A stretch of DNA of 64,000 nt from Pelagicoccus sp. (GTDB taxonomy: Bacteria > Verrucomicrobiota > Verrucomicrobiia > Opitutales > Opitutaceae): the NCBI GenBank assembly GCA_028284635.1, contig JANQRJ010000076.1:1-64000 (forward strand), in the 5' to 3' direction. This document shows, piece by piece, positions 45,272-54,118 of this stretch. The first letter of the stretch is position 1. Every line of letters begins with the position of its first letter. The position numbers and the translations under genes are program-made. The notes beneath the pieces were generated by a model. It was not told the origin of the DNA and made no database searches. It worked only from the letters and a program-made list of their open reading frames with translations.

Positions 45272-46414
45272 ATGAAGACATTCAGCCCCACGACAAACCC
45301 ACTCCCTTTCCGCTGGAAAGCCCTTTTCACGAGCATCCTGCTTGCAGGCGCAATAGCCCAGGCGGCCGAGGTCGAGATCAACCCCACCGCCACCCCCTTT
45401 CTCCAGCTGATGTGGAGTCGCGTGGCGGACGTCTATGGCGAAGCAGGGGCCATTGAGACTGCGGAATTCAGTCCAAATGGGATGCATATCGTCACTGGCG
45501 GCAAGTACGACAACGCTCTCATGGTGTGGCGAGCCCAGGACGGCACGGTCGTTTGGCGGCGCGAGCTGGAGGATGAGATCGAGCGAGCAGGCTTCTCCCC
45601 AGACGGCCAGTATGTGGTCTCTGCAGGGGAGGACGAGAGTCTGACCCTCTGGCAAGCGGATGACGGGACCTTCGTGCGCTCCATTCCTCTCGACGCAGCG
45701 GTAGACGGGATGGCCTTCTCTCCTGACGGGTCGATTCTCGTGACCGGAAAGGAGGGCGGCACGGTCCAGGCCTGGTCGATGCCGAAGATGAAGATGCTCG
45801 GCAAGATCGAGACCGGAGGCACCGTCAATTCCATCGTCTTCACCTCGGACGGGAAACAGTTCTACACCGGCGGCCACCCGAATCACATCCACAAGGTGCG
45901 GGTCAGCGACATGCAGATCGAGGAGAGCTTCGTCGGCACCGAGGATTTGCCCATCATCTCGGTAAGACTTGCGGAGCAGCAAGGACTAGTCGCCGGCGGC
46001 TCGATTGGCGGCTACGTGCACGCCTGGGACAGCGGGAACGGCAAGATGGTCGCCCGCTTCAACCACACGGGCCAAAAGGTCGAGGCGATCGAATTTTCCC
46101 CAGACGGACGCTTCCTGCTCTACGCGGGCCACACCGACCAGATCCGCATAGTGCGCGTCGCCGACTTCGGCATGAAGAACGTGCCCGTCGCCTCGGTTTC
46201 CCAGGACACCGGCCGAGCCGAATACCTGGACTTCTCGCCAAACGGCGGCACCCTGGTCTCCGGTCACGAGGACGGCACCATACGCCTCTGGCTCTGGAGA
46301 TCCGGCGACGAGGACATCAACACCAAACTGCACGAGGCGTTAAAAAAACGCCAAAAAGCCCTCTCCAAAGCCCGCGAAGCCAAGCGGTCCGAGGAGGGCC
46401 GTAGCGAAAGGTAG
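45272..46414 (+). CDS. Exported WD40-repeat protein, copy 1
   Basis: 380 aa from ATG 45272. Signal peptide ALFTSILLAGAIAQA. About seven WD40 blades follow, each with SPDG..VVSAG-type strands and a final LW or W pair (e.g. FSPDGQYVVSAGEDESLTLW, FSPDGSILVTGKEGGTVQAW). The propeller should be a periplasmic or outer-surface scaffold; no catalytic domain is attached. The tail is Lys/Arg/Ser-rich (KRQKALSKAREAKRSEEG). The next gene is a tandem duplicate of the same length. Confidence 0.85.
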   Translation: MKTFSPTTNPLPFRWKALFTSILLAGAIAQAAEVEINPTATPFLQLMWSRVADVYGEAGAIETAEFSPNGMHIVTGGKYDNALMVWRAQDGTVVWRRELEDEIERAGFSPDGQYVVSAGEDESLTLWQADDGTFVRSIPLDAAVDGMAFSPDGSILVTGKEGGTVQAWSMPKMKMLGKIETGGTVNSIVFTSDGKQFYTGGHPNHIHKVRVSDMQIEESFVGTEDLPIISVRLAEQQGLVAGGSIGGYVHAWDSGNGKMVARFNHTGQKVEAIEFSPDGRFLLYAGHTDQIRIVRVADFGMKNVPVASVSQDTGRAEYLDFSPNGGTLVSGHEDGTIRLWLWRSGDEDINTKLHEALKKRQKALSKAREAKRSEEGRSER

Positions 46415-46528
46415 CGGTTCGATTTCGCCGCATTGCCCACCCGCAAAACACCTACGGCGAGAGAAAAGAGGTCGCGCTGCTCAGGAAGGTTTCGCTAATG
46501 TCGAATAACCTCTAAGCAAAGCCTCTCT

Positions 46529-47671
46529 ATGAAGACACACAGACTCGCTACGAACTCGCTGTTGTTGTTTGGAAAAGGCATCCTCTCTAGCGCCCTGCTT
46601 ACAGGCCTCGCGGCTCAAGCTGCCGAGGTCGAAGTCAATCCCACAGCAACCCCCTTCCTCCAACTGATATGGAGCCGCGTGGCCGACGTCTACGGCGAAG
46701 CGGGGGCCGTGGAGACTGCCGGATTCAGTCCGGACGGGCTGCGCATCGTGACCGGCAGCAAGTACGACCACGCTTTGATGGTCTGGCGCACCCACGACGG
46801 GACAGTCGTCTGGCGACAGCAGCTGGAAGACGAAATCGAGAGAGCAGACTTCTCCCCGGACGGGCAATACGTGGTCTCCGCTGGCGAAGACGAAAGCCTC
46901 AGCCTTTGGCGAGCGGACGACGGGAGCTTCGTGCGTTCCACTCCTCTCGACGCGGCAGTAGACGGGATGGCCTTCTCCCCAGACGGATCGGTTCTGGTCA
47001 CTGGCAAGGAGAGCGGCAATGTTCAGGCCTGGTCCATGCCGGAGATGGAACTGATCGGCGAAGTGGACACAGGCGACGTCGTCAACGACATCGTCTTCGC
47101 TTCCGACGGAAAGCACTTCTACACAGGCGGCCATCCGAACCACGTTTACAAGGTAAGGCTGGACGACATGCGAATCGAGCAAAGCTATGTCGGCACGGAA
47201 GATCTATATATCAACTCGGTCTGCATTGCCGAAGAACAAGGTCTCGTGGCCGCCGGTTCGATGGGCGGGTACGTCCATATCTGGGACGAGGAGAGCGCTG
47301 AAACCATCGCCCGTTTCAACCACACCGGTCAAAAAGTGGAAGCAGTCACCTTTTCCCCAGGCGGACGTTTCCTGCTCTATGCCGGCCAGACCGACCAGAT
47401 CCGCATCGTGCGTGTCGCCGACTTCGGCATGACGAACGTGCCCGTCGCCTCCGTATCTCAAGACACCGGCAGGGCGGAAGACCTCGATTTCGCCCCAAAC
47501 GGCGGCACCATGCTCTCGGGCCACGACGATGGCGCCTTGCGTCTCTGGCTGTGGCGGTCCGGAGACGAGGACATCAATTTCAAGCTGCACGAAGCCCTCA
47601 AAAAGCGGCAGAAAGACCTCTCCAAGCTCCGCGAAGCCGTGCGCTCCATCAATAGCGACGAGGAGAAGTAG
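46529..47671 (+). CDS. Exported WD40-repeat protein, copy 2
   Basis: 380 aa, the same length as copy 1 and alignable with it end to end, including signal peptide (ILSSALLTGLAAQA), mature start AAEVEVNPTATPFLQL and basic tail (KKRQKDLSKLREAVR). Differences are spread over the propeller, so the duplication is not very recent. 114 bp separate the two. Confidence 0.85.
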   Translation: MKTHRLATNSLLLFGKGILSSALLTGLAAQAAEVEVNPTATPFLQLIWSRVADVYGEAGAVETAGFSPDGLRIVTGSKYDHALMVWRTHDGTVVWRQQLEDEIERADFSPDGQYVVSAGEDESLSLWRADDGSFVRSTPLDAAVDGMAFSPDGSVLVTGKESGNVQAWSMPEMELIGEVDTGDVVNDIVFASDGKHFYTGGHPNHVYKVRLDDMRIEQSYVGTEDLYINSVCIAEEQGLVAAGSMGGYVHIWDEESAETIARFNHTGQKVEAVTFSPGGRFLLYAGQTDQIRIVRVADFGMTNVPVASVSQDTGRAEDLDFAPNGGTMLSGHDDGALRLWLWRSGDEDINFKLHEALKKRQKDLSKLREAVRSINSDEEK

Positions 47672-47810
47672 CCCTCGCATATCGAAACCCTCACGTCTCC
47701 TTCTGCCTCTGAAATGGCAGAAGGCCCCTTTCAAATCGTCCAGATGCTTGACATGGAGGCGGGAAAAGCGGCTTCGTAGCTATTCGCCACCCAGTTTCGG
47801 AATCGTTCCC

Positions 47811-48989
47811 ATGAAATCCACCCCAAAGATAACTGACGGAGCAGAAGACCGCGCTTATTCCATCAGCGTACTGCAGCGTATTGCCGACCCCGTTCTCATT
47901 TCCCTCAGCGAAAATCGCCTCAAAAAGACTATACCGCGAAAAGAATGGGAAACACGCGAAAGTAATATACATACCTCCCCGTTGCAAGCCTTCGGCCGCA
48001 CCCTCTCCGGTATGGCGCCATGGCTATCTCTAGGCTCCAGCGAAGACGAAGAAGGCCAAGTTCGCGCCCGCTATATCGATCTAGCTGTACAAGGATTGAT
48101 CAACAGCGCTGATCCTGAATCTCCCGACTATCTCTTTAGCAAGCCAACCCAGGAACGTATCGTTCACGCCTGCTACATCGCCTACCCGCTGCTCATCGCG
48201 CAGGCCCAGCTCTGGGATCCTCTGAATGACGAACAAAAAGAGAATATCATTAATGCTCTCCAATCGCATCGCCACTTCAAACCCAATGAAAGCAACTGGC
48301 TACTGTTTTCAGCGATCCTCGAGTGCGCCATCTGGAAACTGACAGGCAAATGCGAAATGCGAGCAATCGAATACGCCGTCGAAAAGCATATGGAGTGGTA
48401 CGTGGGCGACGGCGCTTATGGCGACGGACCGGATTTTCATTGGGACTACTATAATAGCTACGTCATCCAACCACTGCTGCTGGAAACTCTGAAAACCTGC
48501 CAATCCCAAAACCACCCTTTAGGCAACCTACTACCTAAAGCTGAAAAGCGAAGCGCTCGCTATTGCGAAGTGCTTGAACACCTTATCTCTCCAGAAGGAA
48601 CCTTCCCCGTTATCGGTCGTTCATCCGTCTATCGTTTTGCCCTATTCCAGCAAATCGGGTACCACGGCTTCCGCTTCGGTTGGCCTAGCGCACTCGAACC
48701 TGGAACGACGCGCGCAGCCATAACCACGGTCATTCGAAGAATGGTTGAAGCCCCCAACACTTTCGATAAGAACGGCTGGCTCAACTGCGGCGTTGTTGGC
48801 AATCAACCGAATGCCAGAGACTCCTACAACTACACGGGCGCGCTATATATGTGCACAGTCGGATTGAGTCACCTTGGGTTGCCCGAGCATCATCCCTTCT
48901 GGACCCAACCAGCAGGCCCATGGTTTCAGAAACGCGTCTGGAATGGGGAGGACATTCCCAACCAAAAACCGTATTTGGAAGATAGCTAA
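47811..48989 (+). CDS. DUF2264 domain protein
   Basis: 392 aa from ATG 47811. Typical DUF2264 features: SPLQAFGRTLSGMAPWLSL near res 55-75, NESNWLLFSAILECAIWKL, YVGDGAYGDGPDFHWDYYNS and PEGTFPVIGRSSVYRFALF. The fold is an alpha/alpha barrel like polysaccharide lyases and unsaturated glucuronyl hydrolases; members occur in carbohydrate-use loci but activity is not established. No signal peptide. Neighbouring genes give no further hint. Confidence 0.88.
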   Translation: MKSTPKITDGAEDRAYSISVLQRIADPVLISLSENRLKKTIPRKEWETRESNIHTSPLQAFGRTLSGMAPWLSLGSSEDEEGQVRARYIDLAVQGLINSADPESPDYLFSKPTQERIVHACYIAYPLLIAQAQLWDPLNDEQKENIINALQSHRHFKPNESNWLLFSAILECAIWKLTGKCEMRAIEYAVEKHMEWYVGDGAYGDGPDFHWDYYNSYVIQPLLLETLKTCQSQNHPLGNLLPKAEKRSARYCEVLEHLISPEGTFPVIGRSSVYRFALFQQIGYHGFRFGWPSALEPGTTRAAITTVIRRMVEAPNTFDKNGWLNCGVVGNQPNARDSYNYTGALYMCTVGLSHLGLPEHHPFWTQPAGPWFQKRVWNGEDIPNQKPYLEDS

Positions 48990-49329
48990 CCAGCAGCGTG
49001 TCCAAGAAATGGGAAACGCTTTTCAAGAAGGGTAGGGACCGATGTGCGCGAATAAAAGCGTATCCTATGTTGTTCAGAGGTAGGGACCGATCGCGGTTCG
49101 ACAAGCTCACCGCCCTGAGCAGAGTCGAAGGGCCGAGCGGACTGCAGCGAATAGATCAAACCAACGCGGTGCGTCGGCGAGTGCCGACCCTACAAAAGAG
49201 ATGTATCCAGATTCTCTGTGCAAATCTACGTGCGCGATTTTCCCTATAGCAAAGAAATATACATCAAATACCGTATCCAAAATCACATTTTTCGCGTTTC
49301 AAAAGGAAAGAGCTAGACCTTCCGAAATA
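48990..49329. other. Intergenic region with GTAGGGACCGA repeat scraps
   Basis: 340 bp without a gene. GTAGGGACCGAT occurs at 49032 and 49081, and an opposite end (GCCGACCCTAC) at about 49184, so a GTAGGG-ended palindromic element like those at 22884 and 37757 probably sits here. Confidence 0.5.
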
Positions 49330-50370
49330 ATGATTCAGCATCGAAACGCTATGAGTTCCCCACCATCCTTTCGCTTCCTCGACTTTTGCGCAGGAATCGG
49401 CGCCGGTCACGCGGCAGCAGTCAAGCTAGGCGGGGAATGCGTCGGCTACTCCGAGATCGACGAAAAGGCGAAGCGCACCTACCGCATGCTGCACGATCTC
49501 GATCCGCTCTGGGAGCCGCTGCTCGATCTGGGCGACCTGACTCAAGCCGATGCGAAGAGCTTGCCGGACTTCGATCTCATGATGGGCGGATTTCCCTGCC
49601 AGACCTTTTCGATCGTTGGACGGCGGGAGGGATTCAAGGACCCTCGGGGCCAGATAATATTCGCCTTGAGCGACATCCTGCACGAGAAGCAGCCCAATTA
49701 CTTCCTGCTTGAGAACGTCAAAGGACTGTTAAGCCACAACGGCGGCGAAACCCTTCGCCAGATTGAAATCGAACTTCGCTCCGTCGGCTATCGCGTTGCC
49801 TCCCAGCTCGTTTCCTCCGAGGACTATGGCATACCGCAGAAGCGCGAACGCGTCTATTTCGTGGGCGTTCGAAACGATCTCGTCGATGATTCCTTCGCCT
49901 TCGAATTTCCCAAGCCCATCGAGAAAACCAAGCCGCTGAGAACTATCCTGACCGACGATTCGCCAGCGCATGCCTTCGGGCCCGAACGCCTCGAGTCGCT
50001 ACGCAAGTATCTAGGAAACAAATACAACAAGAATCTGACTTCGATAGACGATCTGCTCGCCCTGCCGGACTACACTTTCATCGACACCCGCCAGTCGGAT
50101 CTGCGCATCTTCAAGAAGGCCTGTCCCACAATACGCTCCGGCCGCCAAGGCATTCTCTACGTCAAGGGCGGCGCTCTGAGAAAGCTCTCCGGCCTCGAGG
50201 CGATCGCCTTACAGGGCTTCGGAAAGAACTACCAGAAACGCATCAGCGGCGTAACGGATTCCGACCTGCACTTCCAAGCAGGCAACGCCTTCACCGTCGA
50301 CGTCGTACTGGAGCTTCTGAAGGCCGTGTTCGTCCAAACCGAGGCCGCCCAGGAAGCAGCCTGCGCCTAG
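49330..50370 (+). CDS. DNA (cytosine-5-)-methyltransferase
   Basis: About 346 aa from ATG 49330 (ATG 49351 also possible; the open frame upstream to 49201 has no family similarity). C5-methylase motifs in order: I FLDFCAGIGAGHAA, IV MMGGFPCQTFSIVGRREGF with the catalytic Cys, VI FLLENVKGLLSH, VIII QKRERVYFVGVR, then a target-recognition region, IX RKLSGLEAIALQGF and X QAGNAFTVDVV. No restriction enzyme or Vsr gene adjoins it, so it acts as an orphan methylase. The Vsr gene at the left end of the window could repair its deamination products. Confidence 0.93.
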   Translation: MIQHRNAMSSPPSFRFLDFCAGIGAGHAAAVKLGGECVGYSEIDEKAKRTYRMLHDLDPLWEPLLDLGDLTQADAKSLPDFDLMMGGFPCQTFSIVGRREGFKDPRGQIIFALSDILHEKQPNYFLLENVKGLLSHNGGETLRQIEIELRSVGYRVASQLVSSEDYGIPQKRERVYFVGVRNDLVDDSFAFEFPKPIEKTKPLRTILTDDSPAHAFGPERLESLRKYLGNKYNKNLTSIDDLLALPDYTFIDTRQSDLRIFKKACPTIRSGRQGILYVKGGALRKLSGLEAIALQGFGKNYQKRISGVTDSDLHFQAGNAFTVDVVLELLKAVFVQTEAAQEAACA

Positions 50371-50437
50371 CGGCTGACGCAAGCTTATCGTAGTGCGGAT
50401 CCCGCAGAGCGGGACCGCGACCGTCGAAGGCTATCCT

Positions 50438-50540
50438 AAACGTTTCATTAACCGCAGAGGACGCGGAGATCGAATGAAACCTTTCTCTGCGTTCTCAGCG
50501 AACTCTGCGGTTCCTAAAACACTTCATTTCTGAAACGTTA
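50438..50540. repeat. Nested inverted repeat (AACGTTTCA / ACCGCAGAGGACGC type)
   Basis: Outer arms AAACGTTTCA and TGAAACGTT, inner arms AACCGCAGAGGACGCGGAGA and CTCAGCGAACTCTGCGGTT. Intergenic, after the methyltransferase. Confidence 0.7.
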
Positions 50541-50545
50541 GAACA

Positions 50546-50631
50546 TGTTGAACAAGTCCGGTTTTCCAGCGAGATCCGCGTTCTTACGAACGCGGCTACA
50601 AAATCGTGGGGCACGATCGACTTGTTCAACA
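50546..50631. repeat. 13-bp inverted repeat with nested GCGTTC hairpin
   Basis: Arms TGTTGAACAAGTC (50546-50558) and GACTTGTTCAACA (50619-50631) are exact; the loop holds CCGCGTTCTTACGAACGCGG. Its right arm joins directly the truncated PIN fragment. Confidence 0.8.
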
Positions 50632-50819
50632 CGATCTCAGAGGAAAGGACTTCCATCTATGCTCAGCTTTTTCTTCATTTAGCAAACCAGGGAACTCCGA
50701 TTCCCACAAATGATATATGGATCGCGGCAATCGCGATCGAGCAACAGGCCACTCTCTATACACGCGATCGCCACTTCAAAAACCTGCCTCAGGTGGACAC
50801 CGAATTCGCCAACAAATAG
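50632..50819 (+). pseudogene. PIN-toxin (VapC) C-terminal remnant
   Basis: About 62 codons matching the second half of a VapC toxin: SIYAQLFLHLANQGTPIPTN, then DIWIAAIAIEQQATLYTRDR with the catalytic Asp of the last motif, and HFKNLPQV. The N-terminal half with the first catalytic acids, and the antitoxin gene, are gone; the break lies at the edge of the palindromic element 50546-50631. Confidence 0.72.
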
Positions 50820-50862
50820 GGCGGTCAGCTTGTCGAACCGCGCTACATCGCAAACGACTGCC

Positions 50863-52341
50863 CTACCTTGCGTAGTGTTCCTCCAGGAACTTCTTCAGGC
50901 GAGTCGCCGTTTCCAGGCCAATTCCCTCCACAGCCCGTAGCTCCGTGATCGAGGCAGTCTTGAGCCGGTCGATGCTGCCGAACTCGTCCAGCAGACGCTC
51001 GCGCTTCTTGGGGCCGAGGCCGGAGAAGTCGTCGAGTATGCTTTCGCGAATACGCTTGCTGCGCAGATCCGCATTGTAGGTGTTGGCGAAGCGGTGGGCC
51101 TCGTCCCGACAGCGCTGGAGCAGCTGGAGACCCGGGTGGTTGAGCGGCAGCCGCAAAGGAGCCCGCTCGTCGGCAAAGATGATGGTCTCGTGCTTCTTGG
51201 CCAAACCGATGAGGGCAGGCGGCTCAAGCTCGAGCAGGAGAAAGGCCTTCAAAGCCGCAGCGACCTGGCCTCGCCCACCATCGATGACCACGAGGTCCGG
51301 AAAGGGCTTTCGCTCCTTATGCAGCCTGCGATAGCGACGACCAACGACTTCCTCCATGGACCGAAAGTCGTCGTTGCCTTCGAAGCTCTTGATCTTGAAG
51401 CGACGGTAGCCTGGCTTGTTTGGCCGGCCATTGGCGAACTGTACCATGGAAGCAACTACAAAGGTGCCGGAGATGTGGGAAATATCGAAACACTCGATCG
51501 TCTCAGGCAAGCGGTTCAGGTCCAATTCTCGCCGAAGCGAATCGAGGCTCTCGGCCGCGGGTTCCCGCGCAGGGCGGTCGCGAGCGAACTTGCGCGTCTT
51601 CTTAAGCGAGGCCTCCAGAGAGAAGACCGCGTCGCGCAGCATGGCGGCTCGCTCGTAGTTGCGCTCCTCCGCCTCGCTCTTCATTTCCTCCTTCAGTTGA
51701 GCGAGCCAATCGCGCGACTTGCCTTCGAGGAAGGCGCACGCGGCTTCCACGCGATCATGGTACTCTTCGACTGTCACCAGATTTTCATGACCGTAGATCT
51801 CGGAACGCACGTCGTCGTAAAGTCGATACGAGCCGTCTTCCTGGCGTTTCGGACTGGCGTCTCCCAACAGGATACCGAACTTGCGCCGCATTTCAGTTAG
51901 GGTGCGGCGGATATGCTGAGCATGGGCGAAGGGACCGAAGTAGCGCCCGCCATCCTCCTTCTTGAATCGAGCCAAGGCAAAGCGAGGAAGGTCGCCCGTC
52001 GCGTCGACCCGCACTAAAAGAAAGCGCTTATCGTCGACGAAGTCCGTGTTGTACTTCGGCTTCCACTTCTTGATCAGCTTGCCTTCAAGCAGCAGAGCTT
52101 CCGGCTCGGAGTTTACCTCGAGACAGTCGAAATCGTGGATCATCTGCACCAGAGCCCGAATCTTGGGATGACGCGTGAACTGTTTCGAGGCTTGAAAATA
52201 GGTCGTGACTCGCTTTTTGAGATTCTTTGCTTTTCCTACGTAAATAACCGATCCAAGCCGGTCTTTCATCAGGTACACCCCAGGGGTGGACGGTAAACGT
52301 CGCGCCTTTTCTTTCAGATTACTCGTCACCTCTATTGGCAT
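50863..52341 (-). CDS. uvrC: Excinuclease ABC subunit C (short form)
   Basis: 492 aa; makes both incisions in nucleotide excision repair. GIY-YIG domain at the start (PGVYLMKDRLGSVIYVGKAK), UVR motif in the middle (EEMKSEAEERNYERAAMLRD), RNase-H-like endonuclease domain (IECFDISHISGTFVVASMV, VVIDGGRGQVAAALK) and C-terminal helix-hairpin-helix pair (FSGLGPKKRERLLDEFGSID, AVEGIGLETATRLKKFL). About 110 residues shorter than E. coli UvrC, mainly in linkers. Divergent from cinA. Confidence 0.95.
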   Translation of the reverse strand: MPIEVTSNLKEKARRLPSTPGVYLMKDRLGSVIYVGKAKNLKKRVTTYFQASKQFTRHPKIRALVQMIHDFDCLEVNSEPEALLLEGKLIKKWKPKYNTDFVDDKRFLLVRVDATGDLPRFALARFKKEDGGRYFGPFAHAQHIRRTLTEMRRKFGILLGDASPKRQEDGSYRLYDDVRSEIYGHENLVTVEEYHDRVEAACAFLEGKSRDWLAQLKEEMKSEAEERNYERAAMLRDAVFSLEASLKKTRKFARDRPAREPAAESLDSLRRELDLNRLPETIECFDISHISGTFVVASMVQFANGRPNKPGYRRFKIKSFEGNDDFRSMEEVVGRRYRRLHKERKPFPDLVVIDGGRGQVAAALKAFLLLELEPPALIGLAKKHETIIFADERAPLRLPLNHPGLQLLQRCRDEAHRFANTYNADLRSKRIRESILDDFSGLGPKKRERLLDEFGSIDRLKTASITELRAVEGIGLETATRLKKFLEEHYAR

Positions 52342-52415
52342 TTCGCAAAACTAGATCCATTTTTACACAAGCCAAGCGCCCAATCAACTTCGAGCTTCAA
52401 CCGTACTAGCTCTGA

Positions 52416-53732
52416 ATGCCTGCCCAGCCGAAATACATACTGCTCACCCTCGGAGAAGAGCTGCTGCTCGGTCTGACGAAGAATACGCACCTCACCTACA
52501 TCGGCGATCAACTCCGGCAGGGGGGACAGGCCTTGCACGCCAACGTAACCCTCTCGGACGCGCCAGCCGACATCGAAGAACACTTCCGCCACTACTGGGA
52601 AAAGGCCGACGTGCTCATCACCACCGGAGGACTCGGCCCGACAATCGACGATCGCACCAAGGAGGTGATCGCCCAAGCCTTGGAAGAAGATCTCGTATTC
52701 GATCAATCGATACAGGACAGCATCGAGGAACGCTTTGCCCAGCGTGGCCTGAAGCTTACCCAAAACAACCGCAAGCAAGCCCTTCGCCTGGAACAGGCAG
52801 TCGCGCTGCCAAACCCCAACGGTACCGCCCCAGGCCTCTGGTTGGAAAAGGCAGACAAGATTCTCATCATGCTGCCAGGGCCGCCACAAGAGCTGCGCCC
52901 GATGTTCGAGTCGGAAGTCGTACCACGCCTACGAAAACTCGGCCTGCTGCAGTCGGAGGAAAACTACCTGCAGATCCGCACCGCAGGGGTAGGGGAGTCC
53001 GCCCTCGAAACCCTGCTGCAGCCAGTTCTGCGAAAACACGAGGGACTCGAAATCGCATTCTGCGCCCACCCGGGAATGGTCGATTTCCGGTTGAGCCTCC
53101 CCAACGACCCCGATAGCCGCGATACGCTGATCGAGATCGGCGTAGAATGTCAGGAGTTGCTGGGCGACGACTTCGTCTGCTGCGGCCAGGACTCGATCGT
53201 ACAGGCCATCTCCAAATGCATGCGACACCGCGACCTCTCCTTGGCGGTAGCCGAGAGCTGCACTGGCGGCCTGCTGGCAAGCGAAATCACCAATCTGCCC
53301 GGCTCTTCCGAATTTTTCCTCGGCGGCCTAACCACCTACAGCAGCCATGCCAAGGAAGACCTGCTCGGCGTACCCGAAGAGATGATACGGCAGCATTCGC
53401 CAGTCAGCTCGGAAGTCGCCATCGCCATGGCCCTAGGAGTGGCGGAAAAGCTGGAAGCCGACTACGCTCTAAGCGTTACCGGATACCTCGGCCCTGGCGG
53501 CGGCACGGAGGCCAACCCAGTCGGCACGATCTTCATCGGCCTGCACTCGCCGCGAGGCACCTGGGCAAAACGCTTCAGCTTCGGCGGCACCAGAATCGGG
53601 ATCAAGCAACGCGCGCTCAACGCAGCCATGGACTGGCTGCGACGCGAGCTGACCGCAACCAAGAGAATCGACGATCAGAGCACCGAGGCGCTTCGAGCCG
53701 AATCGAAGGAAATCATACGCTCGCTGAAATAG
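52416..53732 (+). CDS. cinA: CinA family protein (nicotinamide-nucleotide amidohydrolase)
   Basis: 438 aa. N-terminal MoCF/molybdopterin-binding-like domain (TLGEELLLGLTKNTHLTYIG and LITTGGLGPTIDDRTKEVIA) and C-terminal PncC-type deamidase (AVAESCTGGLLASEITNLPG, then GGLTTYSSHAKEDLLGV and SVTGYLGPGGGTEANPVGTI). The second domain recycles nicotinamide mononucleotide; members are also called competence/damage-inducible. Length close to the E. coli-type two-domain form. Confidence 0.93.
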   Translation: MPAQPKYILLTLGEELLLGLTKNTHLTYIGDQLRQGGQALHANVTLSDAPADIEEHFRHYWEKADVLITTGGLGPTIDDRTKEVIAQALEEDLVFDQSIQDSIEERFAQRGLKLTQNNRKQALRLEQAVALPNPNGTAPGLWLEKADKILIMLPGPPQELRPMFESEVVPRLRKLGLLQSEENYLQIRTAGVGESALETLLQPVLRKHEGLEIAFCAHPGMVDFRLSLPNDPDSRDTLIEIGVECQELLGDDFVCCGQDSIVQAISKCMRHRDLSLAVAESCTGGLLASEITNLPGSSEFFLGGLTTYSSHAKEDLLGVPEEMIRQHSPVSSEVAIAMALGVAEKLEADYALSVTGYLGPGGGTEANPVGTIFIGLHSPRGTWAKRFSFGGTRIGIKQRALNAAMDWLRRELTATKRIDDQSTEALRAESKEIIRSLK

Positions 53733-54118
53733 GGGGAGAGGGGTTTAGTACCTTACTTCTCGAAAACGATCATGTTGGGCTCTGGCTCTGCCAGGCTAGG
53801 CCGCAGGGCACGGACTCCGACTCCCCAACGTAACCGCGTTCGTGAGAACGCAGGAGGCGGGAGCGCGCTTGTCCGTCGGTTGGATTCCGCACTGCGGACG
53901 CGGGCTAAAGCTCCGCGCTACGCTTCGCGCACGACACTGGGCTACGTGAGCCGGATGTGTCTTAAAGTGTCGTCTGGGCTGTACCAAAGGGCGACAGCGA
54001 AGCCATTTGGTACAGCGTTGCTACTCGGAAGGCGACACTTTGAAACACACCCACGTAAGCCGGTCCTTCCCACTTGCCGCTTTACGCTGACGCTCTTGCC
54101 CGGCTAACCTTCCTCGAA
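53733..54118. other. Intergenic region with a large imperfect hairpin
   Basis: 386 bp. Scraps of a GCGTTCGTGAGAACGC unit occur at 53828 (full palindrome copy at 62937). The right part is the hairpin listed separately. No gene recognised. Confidence 0.55.
53941..54060. repeat. Imperfect inverted repeat (GTGTC-TTAAAGTGTCG / CGACACTTTGAAACAC)
   Basis: Three nested pairings: GCTACGTGAG with CCACGTAAGC, GTGTCTTAAAGTGTCG with CGACACTTTGAAACAC, and CTGTACCAAA with TTTGGTACAG. Total ~120 bp, directly upstream of moaA. Confidence 0.7.
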
